Shown here one piece after another: positions 31,540 to 40,038 of a stretch of 45,461 nt of DNA (position 1 is its first letter; each line of letters opens with the position of its first letter). The notes under the pieces were generated by a model. It did not search any database. It was given only the letters and a program-made list of their open reading frames with translations, and was not told the origin of the DNA. Source of the stretch: an uncultured Oscillospiraceae bacterium (GTDB lineage: Bacteria; Bacillota; Clostridia; Oscillospirales; Acutalibacteraceae); contig UQUZ01000017.1 in the NCBI GenBank assembly GCA_900544375.1, forward strand, positions 1 through 45,461, read 5' to 3'. Position numbers and translations under genes: made by a program.

Positions 31540-33711
31540 ATGGATATCATCGCACAAATCACGTCGGAATTTCATTTACAGGCTTGGCAGGTAGAGAATG
31601 TCGTCAAGCTCATCGACGAGGGCAATACAATCCCCTTTATCGCACGTTACCGCAAGGAGGCGCATGGCACGCTGGACGACCAGATGCTGCGCGAAATAGC
31701 AGAGCGATTGGAATATCTGCGCAATCTCGATAAACGGCGCGAAGAAGTGCGCGCCTCGATTGAGGGGCAGGAAAAACTGACGGAGGAAATCTCCGCCGCG
31801 CTGAGCAATGCCGCCACCTTGGCAGAAATTGAGGATATCTACCGCCCCTTTAAGCCAAAGCGCCGCACACGCGCTTCAATTGCCCGGGAGAAGGGGCTGG
31901 AGCCGCTGGCCCAGGTGCTTTACGAGCAGCGCCCTGATTGTGAAGAGCCGCTCGCTCTGGCGTTAGATTTCCTTAACCCGGAAAAGGGCGTGGAAACGGC
32001 TGAGGACGCCCTTAAGGGCGCACTTGACATCATTGCGGAAAATCTTTCGGATGATGCAACGATCCGCCGCAGGCTTCGCAATCTTTTTACCGTATGCGGC
32101 GTGGTGCGCTCCAAATCCGCCAAGGAGGAAGACAGCGTCTATGCGCCTTATTATGACTTCAGTGCGCCAGTGGAAAAAATCGCAGGCTATCAAGTGCTGG
32201 CAATCGACCGGGGAGAACGGGAGGGATTTTTGAAGGTTTCGGTTACCCTTGACCGCCCGCGCGCCATCAAGGTGATTTCCAGCGTTGCTTTGAAGAGCAC
32301 CGAGTCGCCCTGCACCCGCGCCGTCTTAGAGGCCGGGGAGGATGCCTATGACCGGCTGATTGAGCCGTCGATTGAACGTGAAATCCGCTCGGCACTCACG
32401 CAGCGGGCAGCCACGGCCGCAATCAAGGTTTTTTCCACCAATCTGCGCCAGTTGCTGCTCCAGCCGCCTGTGAAGGGAAAAGTTGCCTTGGGGTTGGATC
32501 CTGGCTATCGGACAGGCTGCAAGGTCGCCGTTGTGGATGCAACAGGCCGCGTGCTAGATACAGGGGTCATCTATATTACACATAGCGAAGCTCAAAAAGA
32601 ACAGGCAAAATCTACGCTTCGCCGCATGATTGAAACGCACGGCGTTGGGATCATCGCCATCGGCAACGGAACCGCCTCCAAAGAGACGGAAATTTTTACG
32701 GCTGAGCTCATCAAGGCGATCGGCCGAAACATTTCTTACATGGTCGTCAGCGAGGCGGGCGCATCCGTCTATTCCGCCTCAAAGCTCGCTGCGGAGGAGT
32801 TCCCGCAGTTCGACGTTTCGCTGCGCAGCGCGGTTTCCATCGCGCGCAGGCTACAGGATCCACTCGCGGAGCTGGTAAAAATTGATCCAAAGGCCATCGG
32901 CGTGGGCCAATATCAGCACGATATGCCGAAAAAAGAGCTCGATAACGCGCTGGGCGGCGTGGTGGAGGATTGCGTCAATGCTGTAGGCGTTGATCTGAAT
33001 ACCGCATCCCCCTCCCTGCTTGCGCGTGTATCCGGTATCAATGGCACGGTTGCCAAAAACATCGTCGCCTATCGAGAGGAAAACGGCGCCTACCCCTCCC
33101 GCGCCGCTATTAAAAAAGTGCCGAAACTCGGCGCAAAAGCGTTTGAGCAGTGCGCGGGCTTCCTACGCGTGCCGGAGAGCAAAAACGTGCTCGACAATAC
33201 CGGCGTGCATCCAGAGAGCTATGAGGCCGCGAAAGCCCTGCTGGCGCTGTGCGGCTACTCTCTGGCCGATGTTTCTTCCGGCGCAATCGGGGCCCTTCGA
33301 GAGCGCGTTGAGGGCCTCGGCGGTGTGGAGGAGGCCGCAAAGCGGCTACAAGCGGGCGTGCCGACGCTGCGCGATATCGTCAAGGAGCTCCTGCTCCCGG
33401 GCCGTGACCCACGCGATGAACTCCCGCCGCCGCTGCTGCGCACGGATATCATGGATATGAAGGATTTAAAGCCCGGCATGGAATTGCAGGGCACGGTCCG
33501 CAATGTGATTGATTTCGGCGCGTTCGTCGATGTCGGCGTCCATCAGGACGGGTTGGTCCATATTTCTCAAATCGCCAACCGCAGGCTGAATCATCCCTCC
33601 GAGGTTCTCAAGGTGGGCGATATCGTCACCGTATGGGTGCTCAGCGTTGATGTAGCAAAGAAGCGCATTTCCTTAACAATGAAAAAGCCCGCCCAACAGA
33701 CAGCCGATTGA
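31540..33711 (+). CDS. tex: Tex-family RNA-binding transcription accessory protein
   Basis: Cytoplasmic nucleic-acid-binding protein of 723 residues, the usual length. In order: the N-terminal helical Tex domain (TIPFIARYRKEAHGTLDD), the YqgF-like RNase H fold (ALGLDPGYRTGCKVAVVD), helix-hairpin-helix segments (NTASPSLLARVSGINGTVAKN is interrupted here by its loop), and a C-terminal S1 RNA-binding domain (GTVRNVIDFGAFVDVG, DGLVHISQ). AAAAGGAG lies 12 nt before ATG 31540. Family members influence transcription and RNA decay; no precise role is claimed. Confidence 0.95.
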   Translation: MDIIAQITSEFHLQAWQVENVVKLIDEGNTIPFIARYRKEAHGTLDDQMLREIAERLEYLRNLDKRREEVRASIEGQEKLTEEISAALSNAATLAEIEDIYRPFKPKRRTRASIAREKGLEPLAQVLYEQRPDCEEPLALALDFLNPEKGVETAEDALKGALDIIAENLSDDATIRRRLRNLFTVCGVVRSKSAKEEDSVYAPYYDFSAPVEKIAGYQVLAIDRGEREGFLKVSVTLDRPRAIKVISSVALKSTESPCTRAVLEAGEDAYDRLIEPSIEREIRSALTQRAATAAIKVFSTNLRQLLLQPPVKGKVALGLDPGYRTGCKVAVVDATGRVLDTGVIYITHSEAQKEQAKSTLRRMIETHGVGIIAIGNGTASKETEIFTAELIKAIGRNISYMVVSEAGASVYSASKLAAEEFPQFDVSLRSAVSIARRLQDPLAELVKIDPKAIGVGQYQHDMPKKELDNALGGVVEDCVNAVGVDLNTASPSLLARVSGINGTVAKNIVAYREENGAYPSRAAIKKVPKLGAKAFEQCAGFLRVPESKNVLDNTGVHPESYEAAKALLALCGYSLADVSSGAIGALRERVEGLGGVEEAAKRLQAGVPTLRDIVKELLLPGRDPRDELPPPLLRTDIMDMKDLKPGMELQGTVRNVIDFGAFVDVGVHQDGLVHISQIANRRLNHPSEVLKVGDIVTVWVLSVDVAKKRISLTMKKPAQQTAD

Positions 33712-33720
33712 CCGTTCGCC

Positions 33721-33749
33721 TTGACCCTGCGGGGTCAAAGACGTATAAT
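33721..33749 (+). promoter_or_regulatory. Sigma-A promoter with inverted repeat over the -35
   Basis: TTGACC, 17-nt spacer, TATAAT. The inverted repeat TTGACCC-tgcg-GGGTCAA (33721-33738) covers the -35 and could be an operator. Confidence 0.65.
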
Positions 33750-33781
33750 GGAAATGAAGAGAGAAAAAGGGGGACGCTGTG

Positions 33782-34207
33782 ATGGAATACCGGAAATTGG
33801 GGGATACCATTGTGCTCTGCCTGGTGAGGGGCGAGGACGTTCTCGCTTCAATCCGCGCGGTATGCAATGCGGAGCGGGTGCATCTGGCGGAGATTTCCGC
33901 GCTGGGTGCGGCAGATTATGCTGAGGTTGGCGTTTACCACCTGGCTGAAAAACGCTTTTTGCCTCGCACACTGGAGGGAGAGATGGAAATCTGCGCGCTG
34001 ACAGGCAGCGTGACACGGCGCGGAACGGAGCTTTACCTTCACCTGCATGGTTCCCTTGCCGATGCCGATGGCAATGTATACGGCGGGCATGTCAATGAAA
34101 TCAGAGTCAGCGCAACAGCCGAGATCTTCATCCGCCTGCTCCCGGGAGAAGTTAACCGCCGCCTGGAGGAGGAAAGCGGCATTTTCCTAATGGATTTCGG
34201 CCAATGA
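33782..34207 (+). CDS. PPC/DUF296-domain DNA-binding protein
   Basis: A 141-residue single-domain protein of the PPC (DUF296) family, thought to form trimers and bind DNA or small ligands. The conserved segments are GEDVLASIRAVCNAERV, AEISALGAADYAEVG, EICALTGSVTR, LYLHLHGSLADADGNVYGGH and the C-terminal AEIFIRLL. The histidines of LHLHG and GGH suggest a metal site. ATG 33782 follows GGGGGA. It probably shares a transcript with yhaM, 38 nt downstream. Function in bacteria is poorly known. Confidence 0.82.
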   Translation: MEYRKLGDTIVLCLVRGEDVLASIRAVCNAERVHLAEISALGAADYAEVGVYHLAEKRFLPRTLEGEMEICALTGSVTRRGTELYLHLHGSLADADGNVYGGHVNEIRVSATAEIFIRLLPGEVNRRLEEESGIFLMDFGQ

Positions 34208-34245
34208 TCGATTCGTTCAGCTCTTAGAAAAAGGATGGCAGCTTT

Positions 34246-35250
34246 ATGAATTTTATAACCAATGATAAAACCGGTGTCTCCGAAGGTTTTTGCCTGATTA
34301 AAACCTGTGACAAAAAGCAAACAGCCCGTGGCGTGCCCTACCTCGACTTGGTGTTGACCGATCAATCCGGCGAGATTTCAGCCAAGCTCTGGGATTATAA
34401 GGAGGAGGCGCAGGGAACCTTTGCCGCAAACGACCTTGTTAAGGTGCGCGGCCGAATTGACGTTTACAACGGCGCTGATCAGCTACGCATCGACCGGATT
34501 CGCAAGGTCGTTCCCTCTGATAACGTTCAGATAAGCGATTATGTCCCGAGCGCGGCATACGATGGTGCATGGATGCTCTCAGAAATCCGCTCCCTGGTCG
34601 TCGCTTTTGAAAATACTGATTTAAAGGAGCTTGTCACAGAGCTTCTCGATGAATATGAAGAGAAGCTGCTCTATTGGCCAGCGGCCTTTAAGCTGCACCA
34701 TGCAATCCGGGGAGGTTTGTTGTGCCACACCCTTTCCATCGTGCGGCTCGCACAGGGCGTGTGTCACGTATACCCCTTTATCGACCAGGAGCTTCTTCTC
34801 TCCGGCGCGATCCTGCATGATATTGCAAAAATTGAAGAATTCACTGTCAGCAGCACCGGCATTGCCAGTGGATATACATCGCAGGGGATGCTGATCGGGC
34901 ACCTAGCCTCCGGCGCAATGGCGGTTGACCGTGCGGCTCGCAGGCTCGGCACACCGCAGGAAACCGCGATGCTGGTGGAGCATATGCTCCTCTCCCACCA
35001 TGGGGATCCTGAATTTGGAGCTGCTGTGCGGCCTATGTTCTTGGAGGCGGAGCTGCTCTCTGAGCTTGACCTGATGGATGCGCGCATCTATGAAATGGCG
35101 CAGGCTGTCCAGACGACACAACCAAACGGCTTCTCCCCACGGCAATGGGCGCTGGATAACCGCAAGCTCTATAACCACGCCCGGCGGGAGGTAGCGCCCC
35201 GCGCCATGCTTCAGAAGCCTGGAAGCGGCATGGATCACAGCGAAGGCTAA
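34246..35250 (+). CDS. yhaM: 3'-5' exoribonuclease YhaM-type (OB plus HD domains)
   Basis: RNA 3'-end trimming enzyme of 334 residues. The N-terminal OB-fold (residues ~1-100, including GVPYLDLVLTDQSGEISAKLWD) binds nucleic acid. The HD phosphohydrolase domain has HHAIRGGLLCHT, the AILHDIAKIEEF metal motif, GHLASG, EHMLLSHHG and LLSELDLMDARI. AAGGA lies 10 nt before ATG 34246. It follows the PPC gene and ends in a strong terminator. Family assignment is firm. Confidence 0.92.
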   Translation: MNFITNDKTGVSEGFCLIKTCDKKQTARGVPYLDLVLTDQSGEISAKLWDYKEEAQGTFAANDLVKVRGRIDVYNGADQLRIDRIRKVVPSDNVQISDYVPSAAYDGAWMLSEIRSLVVAFENTDLKELVTELLDEYEEKLLYWPAAFKLHHAIRGGLLCHTLSIVRLAQGVCHVYPFIDQELLLSGAILHDIAKIEEFTVSSTGIASGYTSQGMLIGHLASGAMAVDRAARRLGTPQETAMLVEHMLLSHHGDPEFGAAVRPMFLEAELLSELDLMDARIYEMAQAVQTTQPNGFSPRQWALDNRKLYNHARREVAPRAMLQKPGSGMDHSEG

Positions 35251-35335
35251 TGCGTCCACGGGCGGCAATCGGCGTTCCTCCCTTTCCTGCTGCTGTTTAG
35301 GCACTTAGGTAGAATGAAATGGTTTTATCAATCAG

Positions 35336-35377
35336 AAAACCGGCGAATTGGCGAATTGCCAATCAGCCGGTTTTTTT
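35336..35377 (+). terminator. Terminator of yhaM
   Basis: Outer stem AAAACCGGC / GCCGGTTTT with an inner ATTGGC / GCCAAT hairpin, followed by a T-run. Confidence 0.88.
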
Positions 35378-35400
35378 GCCCCTATCCATTTTTTATTTCA

Positions 35401-35859
35401 TCAGGTGTAGCGGCGCTCACGAAGCTTTTTCCACAAAAAAACAGTCAAAAGGCACAACACGATGCCTACCAGCGCTCCGGCCGCATCGACGCACACATCA
35501 AAAAAACGACACGCCCTGCCGGGGATAAAAATTTGGTGCAGCTCATCCGTCACCGCATAAAAAGCGGTCAGTCCCCAAGCCAGAAAGGGCCTGCTTCGCC
35601 CCCAGGTGCGGTACAGCGCATGAAACAGCAGAACCGCCAGCAGCGCAAATTCCGCCGCATGCGCCAGTTTTCGGATCACGGCGGAAGGGATCAGCAACCC
35701 AACCAGATCAAAAATTTTGGAAAGAACGCTATCGCTAAGCGATTGGGACTGAACACCGGACTGTTGAGAAAAATGAAAAATCAGCGCCATACAGGCCACC
35801 GCAAACGCCCAGGATAGGGCGCAGAGAAAGGCCTGCCTCTTGGATTGGAACCGTATCAT
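35401..35859 (-). CDS. VanZ-family membrane protein
   Basis: A 152-residue polytopic membrane protein with about four hydrophobic segments. The VanZ pattern is visible: a first segment followed by FHFSQQSG, then VIRKLAHAAEFALLAVLL, and TDELHQIFIPGRACRFFDVCVDAAGALVG. Its ATG overlaps the TGA of the upstream lipoprotein gene (ATGA), indicating translational coupling. The frame open upstream to 36015 lies inside that gene and is rejected. VanZ proteins are linked to glycopeptide or envelope stress in some species; no function is claimed here. Confidence 0.85.
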   Translation of the reverse strand: MIRFQSKRQAFLCALSWAFAVACMALIFHFSQQSGVQSQSLSDSVLSKIFDLVGLLIPSAVIRKLAHAAEFALLAVLLFHALYRTWGRSRPFLAWGLTAFYAVTDELHQIFIPGRACRFFDVCVDAAGALVGIVLCLLTVFLWKKLRERRYT

Positions 35860-37523
35860 GAATCCAGCCGCTCCCCTTTCAAAAAGCGCACCGTGCCATC
35901 CAGCGTGTGGTAAACAATCCCGGAAACATTCTGTGCCATCGCAAAGAAACTGCTCTCTGCATACAGCGGGTAAACTAGGCCGTTTTGGATCAAATGCGTT
36001 TCCGCCTGCTTGCACAGCTGAATGAGTTGCCTAGAAGCAGCCATATTCATGGAAGATATGATCTTATTGTAGGCTTCCGAGCTATAGTTGAGCAGGTTAC
36101 CGCTCGCAGCGGAAGCAAACTGGGAAAGGAACTCTACCGCCGAAGAGCCGGAGGCTGTCACGGGGGCAAAAGCAATTTCGTAATCCCCCTTTTCCAAACG
36201 AGTGCGCAATTCTGCCCGATCTACCGCCTCCAGCCGCAGGATCAGCGTGATGCCCAACGCACCTTGCCAGGTTTGTATGAGCTTGCGGATCATATCGGCA
36301 TGCTCCTGCGCACAGAGGATGGTAAGCGTTGCACTTTTTTGGCCAAGCGCATCCAGCCCGCTCTCCCAGCGCCTGCGCGCCTCATCCGCATTGTAGGCCA
36401 GCCGGCCGACAGCGCCTGCCTGCTCCCGGTAGCTCGTGCTGCCCAGCATACAGGATGCCGGCACAAAGCCCTGCGCCTCGGCCGTCAGGCCGGAGGCAGG
36501 CTCCAGCGCGGAGCGGTTTAGCCCTTGGCAGAGCGCAATGCGCAGGTTCCCATTTTTCAGCAGAGCATTCCCTGCATTGAAGCAGATCGACCAGGTGATA
36601 TTGGGGATCTCCTGCGTCGTAATGCCAGAGCGCTCATCCAGGGCATGGGCCTGGCCCTGTTCCAGCAGGGCGGCGTCATACCGCCCTTCCAACAGCTTAT
36701 CAAGGCGGGATTGCCCGTCTGTATTGATATAGAGGCTGACGGTAGCGGGCGATACGGTTGTTTCCCCCTGATAATCCGGATTCTTTTTTAACAGCAGAGA
36801 TTTGTCATGGTTCCATTTTGAAAGATAGAAGGGCCCATTGCAGATTAGATACTTCCGCTCCAGCCCATAGCGGCCTGACGTCGCCAGAAAAAATGCCTCA
36901 TCGCAAGGCATGCTCATAGGGAGTGTCAGCGCATAGAGAAACGCGCTGTCCGCGCGAGCCAGCCGAATCTCCAGCGTGCTGGCGTTTACCACCCGCACGC
37001 CGAGTTGATCGGAGCGGGCAGTTCCACGATGAACCGCCTGCGCATTCTCAATCGCATAAAGCGCTTTGGCGGAGGCCATGCCCGTTTCCGGTAACAACGC
37101 CCGCTTTAGGCCGAACGCAAAATCCTCCGCATTCAGCGTGGTGTCGATCGTTTTTCCCTTCCCCAGCAGCTCTTCCAGCTCATCGGAGTCGGCAATGTGC
37201 CACTTCATCCCCTCGCGCAAATGAAAGGTGTAGGTGCGCCCGTCCGCCGACACATCCCACCGCTGGGCGGCTCCGGGCACGATTGCGCCTGATTCATCCA
37301 GACGGACAAGCCCCTCAAAGCAATTGCCCGTGACAAGCTTAGCCGTTTCATCCGCAGCAATCTGCGGGTCAAGGCAAACCGGCTCGCCGTCAATTGGGTA
37401 GGCAAGGTCTTTTTCCGCCCCGGTTTTCTTAGAGCAACCGGCAAGCGCAGGCAGTAAAAGCACAGCGGAAAGCACCAGCGCAAGGAACCGGGTATGCATT
37501 GTTTTCTTCACGCTTATGACCAT
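35856..37523 (-). CDS. Oligopeptide-type ABC substrate-binding lipoprotein
   Basis: Extracellular solute-binding protein of about 555 residues, SBP_bac_5 (OppA) family, anchored by an N-terminal lipid. The lipobox LAGC follows a hydrophobic signal, with the modified cysteine near residue 29. Family blocks include LDPQIAADET, GLVRLDESGAIVPGAAQRW and TFHLREGMKWH. The start is uncertain: ATG 37523 directly abuts AAAGGA, GTG 37511 is 12 nt away, and ATG 37499 would still give a signal peptide. No permease or ATPase genes are nearby, so it is an orphan binding protein. It is coupled to VanZ. Confidence 0.85.
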   Translation of the reverse strand: MVISVKKTMHTRFLALVLSAVLLLPALAGCSKKTGAEKDLAYPIDGEPVCLDPQIAADETAKLVTGNCFEGLVRLDESGAIVPGAAQRWDVSADGRTYTFHLREGMKWHIADSDELEELLGKGKTIDTTLNAEDFAFGLKRALLPETGMASAKALYAIENAQAVHRGTARSDQLGVRVVNASTLEIRLARADSAFLYALTLPMSMPCDEAFFLATSGRYGLERKYLICNGPFYLSKWNHDKSLLLKKNPDYQGETTVSPATVSLYINTDGQSRLDKLLEGRYDAALLEQGQAHALDERSGITTQEIPNITWSICFNAGNALLKNGNLRIALCQGLNRSALEPASGLTAEAQGFVPASCMLGSTSYREQAGAVGRLAYNADEARRRWESGLDALGQKSATLTILCAQEHADMIRKLIQTWQGALGITLILRLEAVDRAELRTRLEKGDYEIAFAPVTASGSSAVEFLSQFASAASGNLLNYSSEAYNKIISSMNMAASRQLIQLCKQAETHLIQNGLVYPLYAESSFFAMAQNVSGIVYHTLDGTVRFLKGERLDS

Positions 37524-37705
37524 TCCTTTCTCGGTAAGCCACAGAATTTTGCGGTTTAGGCGGCGCTAAAATTTTGAGTCAGGTTTGTGCGCAACAGGCA
37601 TAAAGCGCAGTTGAAAAGAGGAAGCTTTGCATCTCTTCCCTTATGTTTTCCCATCTTAGCATTCCGCCTCGGAGGATACAAGTCAGTATTTGTAAACAAT
37701 TTCAC

Positions 37706-38599
37706 TCAGCAAGTGTCCAGCTTCGCCTTTAACTGTTCCGAATAGACCGGAAGCGCCCCGCTGGATGACGCCACAAAATCCGAAAGGATCGCGCCGCGCC
37801 GCGCGCTGCGGAATACATCCCATCCCGCGAGCAGCCCGCTGATCAAACCGGCGCTAAACGCATCTCCCGCGCCCACGGTATCCACCGCCTTGGATACGCA
37901 TTCGTTTATCTCCCTCATCGCCTCACGGGAATAGGCCGTGCAGCCACGCGGCCCCTTTGTCACCAGCACGCAGCGCAGCTTGCTATATTGTGCAAAAAGG
38001 GCGCGGATTAGCTCCGTCTCCTGTTCTCCCGTGCAGAAGAGTGTGCCAAAGCGCAGCGCCTCCTCTTCATTGAGCTTGAGGATTGTCGTATACCGAAGGG
38101 ATTGCTCCACCATCTCACGGGGGCAAAAATCGCGGCGGATATTCACATCAAAAAACACGGCTGGGAAGGTGCATTCTTCTAAAATATGCAAAAGTGTCTC
38201 ACGAGATTGTTCTGCCATCTGCACCATAGAGCCGAAATAAAAGAGGGAAAATCCCTCCTCCCGGAGGGAGGCAAGCGCCGCTTCTCCCCCTTCAATATGC
38301 TGGTAGCTAACCCCCTCGGGGAACGAATAGCTCGGAATCCCCTGATGGTCCAGCCGGACGAGCGCCGTCCCGGTTGGATAGCGGGCGTCTGTTTTCACAT
38401 AATTTGAGCTTACCCCTAAGCGAGCGATCTCCTTCAACGCCCGGCGCCCCAGTTCATCCGCACCAACCTTGCTGTAGAGAAACGCCTCGGCGCCGAGCCG
38501 CGCCAAATGCCCAGCCAAATTAAAGGGGGCTCCACCAATTTTTGCTTGTCCATCAATGACATCCCAGAGGATCTCCCCATAAGAAAGCACCTTTTTCAT
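37706..38599 (-). CDS. PfkB-family carbohydrate kinase (fructokinase-like)
   Basis: ATP-dependent sugar kinase of 297 residues. Visible are the sugar-binding GGAPFNLAGHLARLG, FFDVNIRRDF, VTKGPRGC, and the anion-hole and catalytic-base signature DTVGAGDAFSAGLISGLLAG. Start chosen at ATG 38599, with GAGG 9 nt upstream; in-frame ATGs at 38605 and 38614 are alternatives, and the last overlaps the pepV stop as ATGA. It is third in a minus-strand unit with an SGNH hydrolase and PepV. The sugar is most likely fructose, but this is not proven. Confidence 0.88.
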   Translation of the reverse strand: MKKVLSYGEILWDVIDGQAKIGGAPFNLAGHLARLGAEAFLYSKVGADELGRRALKEIARLGVSSNYVKTDARYPTGTALVRLDHQGIPSYSFPEGVSYQHIEGGEAALASLREEGFSLFYFGSMVQMAEQSRETLLHILEECTFPAVFFDVNIRRDFCPREMVEQSLRYTTILKLNEEEALRFGTLFCTGEQETELIRALFAQYSKLRCVLVTKGPRGCTAYSREAMREINECVSKAVDTVGAGDAFSAGLISGLLAGWDVFRSARRGAILSDFVASSSGALPVYSEQLKAKLDTC

Positions 38600-38610
38600 C
38601 GTCATCCGCC

Positions 38611-40023
38611 TCATTCTCCACACAGCGCAAGCACTGCATGCGCAATAATTTTCGCATTGCGCAACAAATTTTCCTCCGTAATAAATTCATCCGCGCCATG
38701 CATATGATTATCCTCCCCCGGGAACATTGCGCCAAAAGCAACTCCGCCTGGGATACCGTGCACATAGGTGCCTCCGCCGATTGCCGTGCAATAGCCCGGC
38801 AGTCCGGTCTGCTGGGTATACACATGGAGCAGCGTTTGGATAAACGGGCTCTCCTCCGGCACCCGGTGCGGCTCGGAGCCCATTATTTTGTGAAAATTGA
38901 AACCGTGTGCAGCAAGCGCTTGAGAAAGCTTTTGGGTGACGCTAGGGAGCGTTTCACACAATGGAAACCGGATATCCACCATGCCCTCCAGCTTGCCCTT
39001 CCGGCACCGCAAAACGCTGAGGGCAAGCGTCAGCGCTCCGCTTTCCGCCTCTTGGCATGCAAGGCCGGCAGAGCGTCCGTTCGTTTCCCCATGGGGGAAA
39101 AGCAGCGCAATCTCCTCCAACAGCGGCAATAATCCATCCCCCTCCATACCGGGCAATGCGCAAAGCATCCGAATCAGGCCGGTCAGCGCATTTTCTCCCT
39201 GCTCTGGCGTGGAGGCATGCGCCCCGCGCCCTTCAATCAACAAAACAAGCCCATCCTGCTCCTCCCGGAAGGCGATAGCGAGCTCTTTTGGCAATGCCTG
39301 AGCAGCTTGCTTTGCCTGCTCAAGCGAAATGCCGGATAAACAGGCCTCCGCCCGGCCAGGAACGGCATTCGCCGCTTTGCCCGCATGCAGCCAGAGAACG
39401 CGCCGTTCCCCTTCCTGCCGGTAAGATGCGCAAAAGCCCGCCCGTAGCATCCCCTTTTCAATATTGATGATCGGATAATCGCCATCCGGTGTGAAGAGCA
39501 TCGGCGGCATTTTATGCTTTGCCCGATAGCATGCAAGATCAGAAGAGCCGTTTTCTTCATCACTCCCCAGCAGCAAGCGCACCGGCGCAGCAAGCGGTAT
39601 TTTCAGGGCGCGGATCGCGCCGAGGGCAAACAGCGCCGCTACAGCCGGCCCCTTATCATCAATTGTGCCACGGCCATAAAGCTTCCCCTCCCGGCGGGTA
39701 AGCGCATAGGGCGGCACTGTCCATCCCGTGCCCTCCGGCACCACGTCCAAATGGCAAAGAACGCCCAGCCCCGGTTCCGCCCCCTCCCCAAGGTCGGCCT
39801 CCAGCATAACGTTTTCCACTAGGCGCGTGCGAAGCCCCTGCTCCTGTGCCAGCCGCATACCTTCCTGCAGAGCGGCTGCCGGCCCTTTTCCATAAGGCGC
39901 GCCCTCCTCCGCCTGCGTGCGGTAGCTTGGAATTTCTATCAGAGCGGCAAGCGCCTGCCGCATCGCTTCCGCCTGGCTTTCCAGATAAGCGCCGACGCTT
40001 TTCACGCTTTCCCTTTCTATCAC
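38611..40023 (-). CDS. pepV: PepV-type M20 dipeptidase
   Basis: Zinc dipeptidase of 470 residues releasing amino acids from dipeptides in the cytoplasm. M20 motifs are LCHLDVVPEG (zinc histidine), YGRGTIDDKGP (bridging aspartate), SDEENGSSD (catalytic glutamate pair), TPDGDYPI and the C-terminal MHGADEFI histidine. A dimerisation-like insert (residues ~190-330) with GRGAHASTPEQG fits PepV. GTG 40023 is preceded by AAAGGGAGG with good spacing. It starts 15 nt after the SGNH hydrolase stop. Confidence 0.92.
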   Translation of the reverse strand: MIERESVKSVGAYLESQAEAMRQALAALIEIPSYRTQAEEGAPYGKGPAAALQEGMRLAQEQGLRTRLVENVMLEADLGEGAEPGLGVLCHLDVVPEGTGWTVPPYALTRREGKLYGRGTIDDKGPAVAALFALGAIRALKIPLAAPVRLLLGSDEENGSSDLACYRAKHKMPPMLFTPDGDYPIINIEKGMLRAGFCASYRQEGERRVLWLHAGKAANAVPGRAEACLSGISLEQAKQAAQALPKELAIAFREEQDGLVLLIEGRGAHASTPEQGENALTGLIRMLCALPGMEGDGLLPLLEEIALLFPHGETNGRSAGLACQEAESGALTLALSVLRCRKGKLEGMVDIRFPLCETLPSVTQKLSQALAAHGFNFHKIMGSEPHRVPEESPFIQTLLHVYTQQTGLPGYCTAIGGGTYVHGIPGGVAFGAMFPGEDNHMHGADEFITEENLLRNAKIIAHAVLALCGE

Positions 40024-40038
40024 AATGCCTGCCTCCCT

